From positions 4,652,001-4,712,000 of the forward strand of contig OX442322.1 in NCBI GenBank assembly GCA_949358305.1: 60,000 bases of DNA, in the 5' to 3' direction. A model generated the notes under the pieces. It saw nothing but the letters and a program-made list of their open reading frames with translations, was not told the DNA's origin and did no database searches. Positions 8,820 through 20,532 of the stretch are shown piece after piece; the first letter of the stretch is position 1; each line of letters begins with the position of its first letter. The position numbers and the translations under genes were made by a program. The DNA comes from Strigamia acuminata. Its lineage: Eukaryota > Arthropoda > Chilopoda > Geophilomorpha > Linotaeniidae.

Positions 8820-11800
8820 TTACAATCGGAAAATCCGAGAAATCAACGATTGTAAACGTTCCGATCCGAGCCACTTCGTGAAGATGTCGGCGACGTTGAG
8901 ATCGCCGGGCACTTTGCGGAGTTCGAAACGTCCCGCCGTATACCACTCCCTGAGCCAATGATAACGTACACGAATATGTCGAGTTTTCGAAGTTTCGACA
9001 TCGTTGGAAGTAAACTGTATGGCCGAGAGAGCGTCGGAATAGATTACGGGTCGCGATAATCGGTTGAGGATCGGAAACTGAAGATAAACGTGGTCCAACC
9101 AGTAAAGTTCTTTGACGCACTCAACAAGGGCGATAAATTCTGCTTCCATTGTTGAGCATGCCACGGTCGACTGTTTACGACAGGACCAGCCGATTGGAAT
9201 GTTGCCGATGAAAGTAATATAACCGCCGAAACTTAATGATGTCTCCGGATCGCATGCCCACGACGCGTCGGTGTAAGCCCACAATTGTGAAGATGTACAG
9301 CCGGATAATTCGATGCAAAAGTGCGCGGTGTTAGCGACGTACTGTAGAACTTGAAGTAATGCTCGAATGTGGGTCTTATTATAGCAGGTGTTGTATTGCG
9401 ATAAATGGATAACGGAGTAAAGTATATCGGGGCGTGTCCTCGAAGCCAAGAATAACAGTGATCCGATCAGCGAGCGGTATGGAAAATCTTCCAAATTCTC
9501 GGTCGATCCTCTGACAAGTGTCGTCCCGGGTGTCACGGGAACTTTCACGAGCTTGTTGGTCAAGGTTCCGAACTTCTTAATGATTTTCGTGATATAAGCA
9601 CGTTGGGAAATGAATGTGCGTCCCATATCACGAATAAACTCGACGCCTAACAATTTCGTAATCGGACCGAGATTGACGATTTGGAATTTCGAACTGATAA
9701 GTCGGATCAATTGGTCGAAAACACTGTCGGACGCGTAGAATAAAATAATATCGTCCACGTAGACTAACATGATAGCGGAATTTCCGAAAACGTAAACACA
9801 ATTGCAAGCTGGCATTCTTCGGAATCCGAGGTCTCGAAGCGTCTCGTCTAACTTTTCGAACCATTGTCTTCCCGACTGATGAAGGCCGTAAAGTGACTTG
9901 ATGAGGAGCCACACATTGTTGGGGTTGGAACATGTAGCACCTGCAGGGATCCGCATGTAGACTTTATGTTTAAGTTCACCATACAGGTACGCACATTTCA
10001 CATCTAAGTGTGCATCCTTCCAACCACGCAACACGACGAGAAGACAGAAGAATAAACGGATTAAAACAAAATACACCACCGGACTGAAAACTTCATCGTA
10101 GTCGACTCCGAGAGTTTGACGAAAACCCTGGGCGACTAAACGAGCTCGATATCTTGTAATCGTTCCTGCTGCATCGGTCTTCAACTTAAAAAGCCATTTG
10201 CAGCCAAGAATCGTAGTATCCGGTGGTCTTGGAACTTCGAGATAAACCTCTCTTTCGGTGAATGTGTCGAGTTCTTCCTTAATGGCTTCCCGCCATTTCG
10301 GAGCATCGGAAAATTTCGGGATTTCAGCGTAAGATGCTGGTTCCGTTCTGCAAAGATGAGCTGCATGACGAACACCCGGAACAGTAGGTAATGTATATTC
10401 GATGTTACTCCAAATAAACAAACTGGGATCATAATCGATGTTGTTCAGCATACAGTATTCATCAACATCCCTCTGAGATCTGAGTCGAATGCCGGGCATC
10501 GGAAAATAATAAACGTCCGTTTTAATCGATCCCGGGACTTGATCCTTCCGGAGGTGTTCCTTGCGTCTCCAATCACTGCACTCGGAATCTCCCCCAATGG
10601 GTCGCCAAATATATGCAGTATGGCGATCCGTAGCAGGCAAGACTTCTGTCCCGACTATGTGCTGAATTGGAGCAGGAGACATTGGAGTATCGTCAAATAT
10701 CGACACTGTATGAGAAAGATCTGCTCCACGGGTTTTCCGGCGATATGTGATGTATCTAGCTGGAGAACCAGGCGGTGATTGGCGAGGAGACTGTTCTGCA
10801 GATGTCCCAGTGAAATCAGATGTTCTTGGAAGAATGGCTTGGTCATCAAAGTCAGCAATATCGTCATCTGTATCTCCTTCCTGATAGAGGATGGGATATG
10901 ACTGAGAATGACCCAAACTTGCCGAACTCGGTAATTGGAGTGCACACGCATCCAACAATAACTGCTCTGGCGTTGTCGGAGGCGGCAATTGGATGACCGG
11001 TGTATGAACAGAGTGAGATGTCGATACGCTGCTGACATGGCTAGCTCCACCATTATCGGAATCGTCGTCGGAATGATCAGAATGTTCGGAATCGGATCCT
11101 CTTGGCCAGTCATGGAACTGGACGTTGTCGTTAAACGAAACCGATTGCTGTCCGACATCAGAAAAAGTTTCTTCGGGCCGTTGAGATGCGCCACGAAGAG
11201 ATTTCCGATATGATTGGCGTTCATCGATCTTGACGTGAACCGTTTCGTAAACTCGATCTTCTACCGGATTCCAAACTCTATATCCGCGGGTACCAGTCGC
11301 GTAACCAACGAGATATCCCTCCCATGCACGCGGATCTAGTTTCTTGCGGCCTGGCGCGGTGTAATGCACCCAGCATTTGGACCCCATTTTGCGTAGGTGT
11401 CGTAAAGACAATGCTCGTTGTCGCCATAGGATATAGGGAATTTGGTTATTCAATCTCGAATGCGGACTTCGGTTCTTCACATACGCGAAAGTGACTGCGA
11501 GTTCTGCCCAAAGGTCATCCGGGAGTTGAGTTTCAGAGATAAGAGATCGGACACTGTCGGCCATTGTTCGATTTATGCGTTCTGCAGTCCCGTTCATTTG
11601 AGGTGATGCGGGATTGGTCCTTTGCCCTTGGATGCCCTTTTCTTTGAGGTAGTTCAAGAATTCATTTGACATGAATTCGCCGCCACGGTCGGATCTGATC
11701 GCTTTCACGCGAGTGTTCTGAATTCGTTCGACTCGGGCGACGAAGTCCTTAAATGCCCCAAAGGTCTGGGATTTCTGCGCCAACGGGATAATCCACGTGT

Positions 11801-13778
11801 AACGCGTGGCATCGTCGATGATGGTAAAAACATAATCCGAACCGCCCAGTGACGTGAGCGGGGCTGGTCCCCACAAATCCATGTGTAGAAGATCCAATGG
11901 TTTCGATGTACAGGGATTCGGGTCCGGTTTATGCAAAGCTCTGGTTGATTTAGCAATTCTGCAGTCGTTACACGACAATTCCTGTCGAACTTCAGCTGGT
12001 TGCAAACCATAAACCTGGTCGTTGGCTGCCAGAAGCTTCATTGCATTGGTATGCAGATGACTGAGTCAACTATGCCATAGACCGGTGGCATCTTTAACCG
12101 AAGCAGGATTAGCAATTACCTTCTTCTGTGACGGAGGTAAATTGCCAGGAGGAGGGGAAATCGGTAGAAATTGCAGAGCATTGGAATAGGACTGTGTGGT
12201 CGGATTGACAATGACCGGTGGAGGAATAGGAGTAAGGACGGGAAAATGTGTAGGATCGGTCAGGTTTGGAATTGGTTGGGTGGGAATTGCCTTCGCACTC
12301 TCAACCGCTGGCAGATCAAAACGATAGTCTGTAATTTCCCGTTGCTTTTGTTTTCCGTTAACCGGTTTCGGAACATTGTCGAAATCCACTTTTGTCGTGA
12401 CCAGTGTTTTGACAGGTTGAATTACCGGTGGAGTGGCCGTCGAAACCGTTGTCGAACTGATGGGAACCGAACACAAACCGTCCAAATAATACAAGCCGCC
12501 ACGTTCTTTTGCACGGATGATAGGCATACGATAGTCTGACTTGTAAACGTTGACATCTCCGTTGAAAATGTGGATGTGGTGACGCGTTTTATCGATTTTC
12601 GACACCGAAATCAAATTTGCTTCGAAATTCGGTGCGTACAGAACATTCGTTAAATCGAGAACGCAATCCGCATCATCAACTGAAGTGAGAAGTTGAACCG
12701 TTCCCCGTCCAGTGACCTGCGATTTCCCTTGTCCTAACTCGATGTCGAAAGGCGGAATGTTCGTAAAATCGGTGAATAAAGCTCGCACATGGGTCACATG
12801 GTCGGTAGCGCCGCAGTCAACAATCCACTCATTGGATTGCATAAAGTGGGCAACTGGGCGCTCAACGACTTGCGGTGCACTGCAGAAAAATGTCCCTTTC
12901 CGAATTGGACGTGAGCTCCCTCGAGGACGAGTGTCTTCGACCTTGGCGACGGCGTTCTTATTCCGTCTTCGACTCTTACTTCTCGAGGAGCGTTGTACGG
13001 AAGCCGTCGACTGATTCGGGTTCGGATTCTCACGTCGAGGGTGGAGGCACTTATTCGCGTAGTGGCCCATCTGGTCGCAATTGAAACACCGAATAGTTGA
13101 CAAATCACGGGCACCGGATTTATTACGCGGGCGAAACTGTCCTTTCGCAGAAGTATGAGCCGTCGGTGGAGTTGTTCGAAGCAGACCCGCCGATCTTAAA
13201 CGAGATTGTTCGGATATCAACTGTTCGGCAACCAAAGTCGGTGTAAATTTGTCATCCGGCCAATGGTAAATTGCGAACGTTGCCTGGGCATACTCAGGTG
13301 GCAATCCCTTAAGATACTGATATGCGTGGTGGTCGGGCGAAGTTTTCCCTTTAACGTCCTTTAATTGCCTCACGTAGTGATCGACTCGGGCAATAAAATC
13401 CGGCATATCCTCGTTGGGTCCAATCTGGAGATTTAAAAACTCCCAACGCATGGCTGCTCTTCTAGCCCGTGAGCTTGGCGCATAAATCTTAGCCAGCGCG
13501 TCCCACGCTTCTTTCGGCGTGTTGCACGTGTCCAACACTGATCTTTTGGGCTCGCTGACTTGGATATAGATGTGACCGAGGGCTTTATCTTTCTTGGTCA
13601 TGTACCGATCCTTTTCTTTTTCCGTCAAGGTAGCTAAATGTTCGACTTCCTTCTCCTCAGTAACATGCCTCCAAAGGCCCTCGGACTTTAAGAGCATCCG
13701 CATCGATCGTTGCCACTGCTCGTAGTTCCCAACTCCGAGTACGGGAATTTTGCTCGATGAATCTCCAGATTTGTGCAT
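8820..13778 (-). pseudogene. gag-pol: CopI gag-pol polyprotein with one nonsense codon
   Basis: Single Copia frame from ATG 13778. The Gag region opens with GNYEQWQRSM; zinc knuckle at residues 231-244 (CFNCDQMGHYANKC); protease site DCGA at 321-324. Then come the GAG-pre-integrase, integrase (DLLHMDLWGP, IRSDRGGEF, NGTAERINRT), a Ser/Asp-rich linker, RT (LGCKWLFKLK, catalytic YVDD), and RNase H (ACSTMEAEF, VADIFTKWL). The frame is continuous except for one TGA at 12066-12068, where CopII has Arg in WHSRLGHLH. CGA to TGA is a CpG-type transition. Both parts stay in frame (residues 1-570, then 1073 codons from 12041). Otherwise it looks competent; full Pol would need readthrough. Confidence 0.92.
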
Positions 13779-14664
13779 CGTGGCGTGGAAAACTCGACAC
13801 TTTGCGACGAAAACACAGGCTCAGAGAAATGGCACACAGGAGACACCGTAGCACTGCACGAAAACGAAGCACAACACTCGATGCGAAGCACTTTCGAGGC
13901 AGAAACCGTCAAATTGGGCAATTCCTTCTGAAGGAATTCAAAAACCTCCGGTAGCCAGTCTGAGAGGGTCCGATCGGTGCACCTGGGCCCGCGGGAAACC
14001 TCACTTGTACCACGACAAGCACTACCGGAGAATACGTAATCGCTTGATCGGATTCGATCGAAGGGCGAATACGATACTAAATGTCCCCCAAAAGCCTTAA
14101 ATTCTACCTTAAAGTTAACAATAATAATTCGAAAAAGGCGAAATAGATGAATCGATTGCGGATGCAATCCTCGTGCAAATGAAGGCCCGGCGCAGCTTTC
14201 TCGAAAAGCTGGAGAAAGCGCAATTCGGACGTCAATGTCCGAATTCTTCTCGAATAATCGAGGCTCTTCGTCCGCTTGAAAAGATCGGTGATCACGACCG
14301 TTCACCGGGGAACTAAGCCGCCAGTAATCTAGTATTGGATTCTCGTTGTATCCGCCGCAACGTGCTAAGCGGAGAAGTGAATCCAGATTGACGAAAAACC
14401 TGAAAAAAACAAAAATTTGTCGCGAAATTCGCGAATCCCGCGGAATTTCGGACAAAATTAACGAAGCAATGGTGAAATAGACTGCCGTGGCAGTACAGAA
14501 CGTCGATCGAACGCTTCGAAGCGAAGATTCGGGCAAAAATCGTCGAAATCGGCGAAATCTGAAAATAAAATGAATTTCGCCGCAAAAATCGCGAATTCCG
14601 CGAAAATTACGCCGAAAATTAGGTGAAAAATAAGAGCAGATCTTCCCCAGACCTCTGCTACCAC
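13779..14664 (-). other. CopI leader with initiator-Met tRNA primer site
   Basis: Long leader (about 870 nt) between PBS and gag. The PBS on the minus strand is TGGTAGCAGAGG (14663 to 14652), complementary to the 3' end of initiator tRNA-Met (CCTCTGCTACCA), one base from the LTR. The leader is rich in TCGCGAAATTCGCGAA-type palindromes (for example 14420-14436), also found in the CopII leader. A 348-codon open frame overlaps it (13688-14734), but I consider that chance. Confidence 0.8.
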
Positions 14665-15226
14665 TGTAGGTGAGTGGTGCGCAAATAATCGGTAAATGAA
14701 CCGATGTGGAAGCGTGAAATAAAGCACGTCGCAAATGCGCGACGGTTAATTCCGATAACAGAATCGCGTGATGCGATTCGACCGAGCGCGTGATGCGATT
14801 CGAGCGAGCGCGCGACTTATGGTCGCTTATATGCGCTTAAATAGCACTGAAGGTGCTCTAAAGTGAAGGTAAACACTTAAAAACATAAAAGTTTAATGAA
14901 AAGTAAACCATATCTTACATAAATGGATTTCCAAAGGTGAAAAGATGTGAAAGTGCACACACCTGTGTGCGCTGCCATCTTGGATTCGGGATAAGAGTGT
15001 CACAGCACTCTGGTGACAGTTATTAACATTAAGTTTTAAATTAAAGAACAAATCATCCAAGTAAAACATAAGCAAAGTATGGAATTACATACTGGACAGC
15101 AGAAATTAAATCCAAATAGTGAAAACAGTAAATAAATGATCAAATATCAATACAATGTGTTTGAACACAAAACATATAGTATATAAACATTTGATATCGA
15201 CAACATGAGTGGTTCTTAGACCAACA
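14665..15226 (-). repeat. 5' LTR of CopI (562 bp)
   Basis: Same ends as the partner LTR. It contains an extra 22-bp near-tandem copy (GCGATTCGA(C/G)CGAGCGCG motif twice, near 14770-14812). Other differences from 8072-8611 are single substitutions. Confidence 0.93.
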
Positions 15227-15641
15227 AACGAGGAGGCAATCCTGACACAGTTTATTTCCGGTATCAATAACGGCAAGTTACGCCTGCGCCTTCTCGAGGA
15301 GGAAAGTTTGGACTTAGCCTTGGCAATCAAACTGGCCTTGGCGGCCGAGGCGGCCGTTCAAGGGCAACTCATCTACAAGAAACAGAAAGAAATGGTGTTC
15401 GTTTTGGGTTCTGACTCTGACAAGGCCCAACCGGGCACATCAACAGATATCTATCGAATCGAAGCAATGCCACAGCCTTATCAACTGTACAGGACACGTG
15501 GTAGGGCGTTTACCCCGATGGGTCGCGGTCGCACAAGAGGACCAATTGGCCCAGCAATCGGCCCATAACCTTGTTGAATCCTAGTGGAAAATAGTGTGGA
15601 TTCATTAAATCCGCAGTGGTGTGGAAAAACTCCTTTGTATT

Positions 15642-16756
15642 TTGATGAGAGTTTTTTTATCTGCTTGGCTAATTGTTCCCGTCATTTCCTTGAAATTATG
15701 AAACTGGTTTCTGTCCTTACAGAAGTGTCCTGTCGTTCCTGTGTCATAAATCCAGCAATTACTTGCATCGCTGCATTGTAACATTTCCTGTTCGCTCAAT
15801 TCCGTGAGGAATCCGACATCTAACATGTTGGAATCGAGCTCTTCGACTGTATTCGTTTTCATATTAGTGTTTGGTGCCAATTGAAATTGAACTGTGCAAT
15901 CCTTGGCCCAATGCCCATGTTGATTACACGGGAACCACGGCCCCCGTCCCGTTGACCCGGTCGTGTTCCCTCTGAAATTTCCTCTAGTATTTCTGCCACC
16001 TTGATAATTCGATTTGTTGCCTTTTTGTCCCGCATAATTCGCTTTGTTGTTCTGGTTATTCTCCTGTTGTTGTTAGAATTTCTGCGAATTGTCATTGTTC
16101 TTTGTGTTAGAAGTATTCGGCCCTGTGCTGAAAGCATCAATAATTGGTCCTTGTCTCGAATCGCGTCTTTGTTGTGCGAGTCGGCCTTTCTCGGCGACCA
16201 ATTCCGCTTCTACCTTCTCCAACGTAAAATTCGCGTCTTTCTATCTGTAGATTGACTGGACAATTGACTGGTATTCCTGTGGCAGGTATCTGATTAGTTG
16301 AAAAGCCTGGTACAAGTCTTCCAACTTGTGTTTCACATCCGCTAACTTTTTCGCCGCATTCCTGATTTTTGCCGCAAAAACTCCAATTGTCTCTGTTGTT
16401 GGATCGTACTTCATGCTGAAGAATTCGTCCAATAGACGTATTATCCGTGCACGTGAGACCGGTTCAAAATTTGCCTTTAGCGTGTCCCACGCCTTTTTCG
16501 CGTCTTCTATTCCACTTAACAACTCGTGGTATTGTTCCTCTATGGAATAATATATTAGGCTAAATGCGCGTCCTTTTCTCAGCTTGTAATCGGAACGATC
16601 GCGCCACGATGCTCCGGGTGCCAAAGCTTCTTCGGAACCTTCGGTGAAGGCCCAGCAGCCGTGGTGCATCAGCAAAACCTTCATTTGCTGTTTCCACGTG
16701 TCGTAATTTGTCCTATTTAGCAATGTCACTTTCCTTTCGAGTTTGTCCGATTCCAT
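15642..16756 (-). pseudogene. gag: CopB-1 gag-protease, decayed
   Basis: ATG at 16756 (MESDKLERK). It is homologous to the intact CopB-3 gag at 49847. Stops: TAG at about 16241 (after QSIYR, with a short deletion) and TAA near 16076. The zinc knuckle has lost its first Cys (Trp in its place), and the protease motif reads DTGT instead of DTGA. Coding ends at KTLIKIQ, where an ACAA-containing junction leads into LTR sequence. Non-functional. Confidence 0.85.
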
Positions 16757-17494
16757 TGCGTTTTCCGTTGCACAAAATAGCACTTTTCACACAAATTACT
16801 TCAAAAACACTTTCTCTACTGGATTTTCGCAACGTAGTGCAGTGTTGCGAGGTTAGTTCGCTCTTAGAAACTATGTTAGTAATAATCCTTGCACACAACT
16901 AAGCTAACAATATCATAATATCGAAAATATAACGAAAATATAACGAAAAAGTTCGAGAATGATGTCTTCCAGACGTTTCTAGTTGTATTTCTCGTTGTAT
17001 TTTGCAGCCGGCAATTGTCCTTTCTTGTTGATTCTCGTCTCGTGTTAATTCCGCAAATTGTTCATTAATTTGTCCGCAAATTATCCGTTGTTTTCCACCG
17101 CCGTTCGTCGACGTTTTCGGTTCACACTTCGCGTGTGGTTGACTGGAACAGTCGCTGTCGTAACCCAGACGTATTTCCACCGAAAATGTTGCCACGTTAA
17201 CGACACGTATTGCGCCTCGCAATACGGGAAACAAACTTCCCAAAACGAAAACAAAAATTTGTTTAAATAAAATGTTTATTGTTTTTCGAACCCTTCAATG
17301 TTCCTGCACTGCTTGGCATCCAGTTGTCGCCTCTATCGCCGCAGAATCCAAGTCGAAAAACGAGTTGTTTACATCCATCATGGGCGCCGCCATATTGGAT
17401 TTGGAGGAAAAACTTCTCTGCTGACCTTGTGATGACTCCAAAACTTCTGAACTCACTTTGGACGTTTTTCCTTCGTTTTAAAGGCCCATAACCT
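16757..17494 (-). other. CopB-1 leader and half-tRNA primer site
   Basis: Leader of about 725 nt without a supported ORF. The PBS AGGTTATGGGCC (minus strand, 17494-17483) directly adjoins the LTR end. It is complementary to the anticodon arm of initiator tRNA-Met (GGCCCATAACC), the internal-priming mode known from Drosophila copia. Confidence 0.8.
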
Positions 17495-17798
17495 TGTTGA
17501 ATCCTAGTGGAAAATAGTGTGGATTCATTAAATCCGCAGTGGTGTGGAAAAACTCCTTTGTAGGAAAGAAATACACGTGATCTTAAGTGGTTCAAAGCCA
17601 AAAGTCAAGTGAGTGTTTATTCTGAAGTCACGTGACCGCCTAAGGTATACAGTGCCACCTGTTGGCATGACATACAAATAATACACTGGAACGATCGCAA
17701 ATACTCGTATGGTTAAATGCAAACGTAAACAATTACATTGATAAGCGTGAGAACAATGGCGATTGATAATACGATAAATACAATAAGGTAAATGAACA
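17495..17798 (-). repeat. 5' LTR of CopB-1 (about 304 bp)
   Basis: Aligns over its length with the CopB LTRs at 36076-36393 and 41918-42215. In minus orientation it starts TGTTCATTT and ends GGATTCAACA. The outer end could be 17798 or 17800. Confidence 0.8.
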
Positions 17799-17813
17799 CA
17801 GCAAAGGCCCCGA

Positions 17814-18257
17814 CAAGGAGTCGGGGACGTCTGCATTATGTGTCTAGTTGGGAACGACACAATCCCAATTACACTCAAGAAGGTCTACTACGCGCCAGAT
17901 TCGCGAAGAAATCTCATGTCGGGGCCGTGTATTGACGAGGCTAGATGCAGAGTTGCCATAGGAGCGGGTCTGGTGAAAATATACGATCCGCAATGGAAGA
18001 GACAACTGATGGAGGCAGTTAAAAAGGACAGACTCTACTTTATCAAACTCAGTGATCAAAAACCAGACATTGAAAAGCTGAAACAAAAGGAAAACAACAA
18101 AGCCAACACGAGCGAGGAAAAGAAACAAGAGTCGTCCGATGGGAGGAGAACCAAATCAAATCCAGAAGAGGCAAGATTGTGGCACGAGCGATTGGGGCAC
18201 ATTCATTTCCCGAGTGTGCAGGGGATGAGCAAAGGTGACGCCGTGATCGGTTTACCA
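17814..18257 (+). pseudogene. pol: CopB-2 pol, first segment (post-protease to pre-integrase)
   Basis: Frame 0 segment matching CopB-3 residues after the protease: QGVGDVC, then PITLKKVYYAP, GPCIDEARC, IYDPQWKRQLM. A Lys/Glu-rich linker and the GAG-pre-integrase motif LWHERLGHIHFPSV follow. It ends at VIGLP, where LTR-D is inserted, and continues at 33126. The segment has no stop, but the gene lacks its gag-protease start. Confidence 0.85.
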
Positions 18258-18945
18258 TGTTGCGTCCTACTTGGTATAGGTTTAAATAGCGCTAACGTGT
18301 AATACTTTACCTGTGATCAATTATGTAAATACCCAAATGAATACCAAATGTATGTAAATAAACAGGTAATTTATTCACCAGGCTTTATGCCTTTAAAATA
18401 CACTCAGTATACAACTAAAGTCGACTTGGTCAGAGTCGAACAAAGGATTTCTCAAGATGGCGTCGTCGGTTCCGCGTGGTCAGCGGAACAAAGGCGGCGT
18501 CTCGAGTTGTCGTTAATTCGTCACGGATTCGTCTTCACGGACGCGGTGGAATGCTCTTTCGAGTCTTCTATCCGTGCCTGTTGTCTAGGGTTTGGTTTAG
18601 CGTCGCAGAGGCCTAGTCTAGGAACTTTGGGGTTCCTTACAAAGCACTCGGACACTTACTTCGGCGAATAATCGACTGGGCGATTATTCTGGGTGATTTC
18701 ACAAGGGCTATTCTCGTGCTTTCGCAGGAATAGCTCGCAAGTGACTTCGTGAGAGTTACAGTTTGCACTTTACTCAGCGATCTTTGATCAATCCTAACTT
18801 GTAGTTGAAGTTGGCCTGACGGTGAGGTAGTTGCTGTGTTCTTGGTGTCGTTTATGTAAGTTCTGTCTTTTGGCGGGAATTTCTCCCTTTTATGGGTCAG
18901 TGTGAGGGGCCAGCGCAGCCAATGGGGGCTTGCCACCCGACACCT

Positions 18946-20532
18946 TGTGACGATTCTACTTTTGGGCCAATTTATTAGTCCTTTTAAGATAGATAATTCG
19001 GTTTATACAAGACGTTGCTAAGTTTAGCAACAACATAACCGAGATAAGCTACGGAAGCCTTTACAAACATGAATATGTGATTGAATAGAAATAACTTACA
19101 GTTTTAGTGTGACTTAACATATTTATTACTAAATATTAATGATAACAGTAAATGGGTTCTTGACGCGTGTAAACGGGCGGCATCAACTGGTTGAGGATCC
19201 GGGCGAAGCCAGAGGGATACGGCTGACTTGCGGCATCGTCACAAATATCGCTACGGAGACGTATTTGGTCCGCAGCTCGAATATCTAAATATGCGAAGAG
19301 TCCTTCGCATTAATCGGAATATTCGGCAGAATATTCCATGTTCCAAATGAATAAAAGTAAAGTGATTAAAGTAATATAACAAATGAATTGTTATATAAAT
19401 AATGATTGGGCGGGGACCGTCACGACAATTGAGAGAACGTCGCGGGAGTTGTTGAGACTCCATCCGCCAGCACGCCTTACGACGACAAGATCTCGTGATC
19501 AGGCGCCGAGTATTTGTTTGTACGCTTTACATCGCTATCGGTGGTACCAACCACCGGGTAAACATTCCTATGGATTTACCAATTCCAGGATTACCAATAC
19601 CTGAGTAATTGTTTAACGAAATGTCTTCACGGACAATTCTCACGGGCTACCAACCCGGCGTAGTGTGCCTTTAAATATGCCATTCGCCGACCACTAAAGT
19701 ACGGAAGGACCTATGATACGCAATTCGCCCTGGAATAGCATTTGTCCGTGTTTGTTTCGTGCTCGGGTGGGACCTCCCGCACACATGCTCTTGGCAGAGC
19801 GTCTGACCCTCGTCCGAGGAATCGCTCAGATAGATGCGACTATCACCGATCATATAGTGTGACATTTATTTAACGGGTTAGTCAATCCCGTGCATGAGCA
19901 CTACACTATGCCACCGTATGAAATCCTACTGTCCCTTAGAACAGCTGGCTAACACTACGGGGCCATTTCATGTTATTAACATGTCTACAAGGTTAGCCTT
20001 CCCAGATGGGCCTTACAACAAGCAATAACGAGATAGTAAGTCTACATATCCATTGAGAGCTGAGGAGGCCTGATGTGTCGATAAGAAAGTGAAATCAAGC
20101 GATAACAACAATTCAATTACAGACATTTACAGTTATCAAGCCAAGCCTTGGGGAAGTGGAAAACTGATGCTTATATAGTTCTGTAGAACTACTAGATTGG
20201 CGACAGCCAATCAGCGTACGAATCGGCGGATTCGTGGGTCACTAGTCCGGACCTAATATGTGACTATGTCCAGATGGGCCCAGTTGGGGTCCGGAAGGGT
20301 CCGATTGGTTCCCTTCGACAGGTAAGTAAAGTGGACATTGATTCGATAGAATCAACATCATCAAGTAATTAATACTTAATTTATATCGAATAAAATAGTT
20401 ATATTTTATTCACCGTGTCTAAATAATTATTTATCACACTTTTTAGTTTTTAACCGAGTTTGAAATACGCGCGTTGGTTAAACAGCGCCATCTATGGTGA
20501 ACATTGACAACTATTGATTTGTAATCATCACA
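18946..20532 (-). repeat. 3' LTR of GypA (1587 bp)
   Basis: Starts TGTGACGATT and ends TCATCACA in plus orientation. Equal in length to 31401-32987 and, as far as I can read, identical. It carries only short chance ORFs. A third, diverged copy is at 54744-56491. Confidence 0.95.

Larger units (their letters stand above)
8072..15226 (-). mobile_element. CopI: complete Ty1/Copia element
   Basis: Minus-strand Copia element with two LTRs (540 and 562 bp), polypurine tract, PBS and one long gag-pol frame. It is flanked by the 5-bp duplication AACGA (8067-8071 and 15227-15231), confirmed by the uninterrupted GypC copy 2 sequence near 37422. I count three substitutions and one 22-bp indel between the LTRs, so the insertion is fairly recent. 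Confidence 0.95.
7200..15559 (+). mobile_element. GypC copy 1 (Ty3/Gypsy), 5' fragment split by CopI
   Basis: 7200-8071 and 15227-15559 are collinear with GypC copy 2 (36537-37755) at high similarity. It contains part of the 5' LTR (to 7443), PBS TGGCGACGAGGAT at 7447-7459 and most of gag. The left end is cut by Gyp1. CopI sits in gag. The right end is an abrupt join to CopB sequence at about 15551-15560. Confidence 0.85.
7596..15559 (+). pseudogene. gag: GypC copy 1 gag, interrupted and truncated
   Basis: Same protein as the GypC copy 2 gag. The start is taken at ATG 7596 (MTDPKKQ); an in-frame ATG at 7500 would add a hydrophobic stretch of 32 residues. The frame is broken after KDVN by CopI at 8072 and resumes at 15227 (EEAILTQF). 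Relative to copy 2 an 18-bp segment (DLRAQAR region) is missing near 8040. Coding ends at about 15559, where sequence switches to CopB before the zinc knuckles, so no nucleocapsid or pol remains. Non-functional. Confidence 0.8.
15560..17798 (-). mobile_element. CopB-1: inverted 5' part of a Copia element
   Basis: On the minus strand: full 5' LTR (17495-17798), PBS, leader, decayed gag-protease. The coding part then stops at 15642 and jumps into the last 70 bp of an LTR (15572-15641), followed by a second copy of the 12-nt PBS (15560-15571). No pol is present. It abuts CopB pol in opposite orientation at 17799, so together they look like one CopB element whose 5' half has been inverted, plus a deletion. 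No clean TSD can be assigned. Confidence 0.75.

Noticed and set aside
10655-11224. 189-codon minus ORF inside CopI pol
   Set aside because: Shadow frame of the Ser/Asp-rich linker of the polyprotein.
13688-14734. 348-codon ORF through the CopI leader
   Set aside because: It spans PBS and LTR, has no domain, overlaps the gag start in another frame, and has no counterpart of similar length in the CopII leader.
18348-18671. 107-codon ORF in LTR-D
   Set aside because: Lies fully inside a solo LTR and shows no protein features.
19251-19865. Small ORFs of 64-73 codons repeated in the GypA LTRs
   Set aside because: They are repeated only because the LTR is duplicated, have no domain, and are broken in the third LTR copy.
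20033-20110. Hammerhead ribozyme in the GypA LTR
   Set aside because: CTGATGT and a later GAAA resemble the core, but the CTGATGA core is imperfect and I could not form the three helices.
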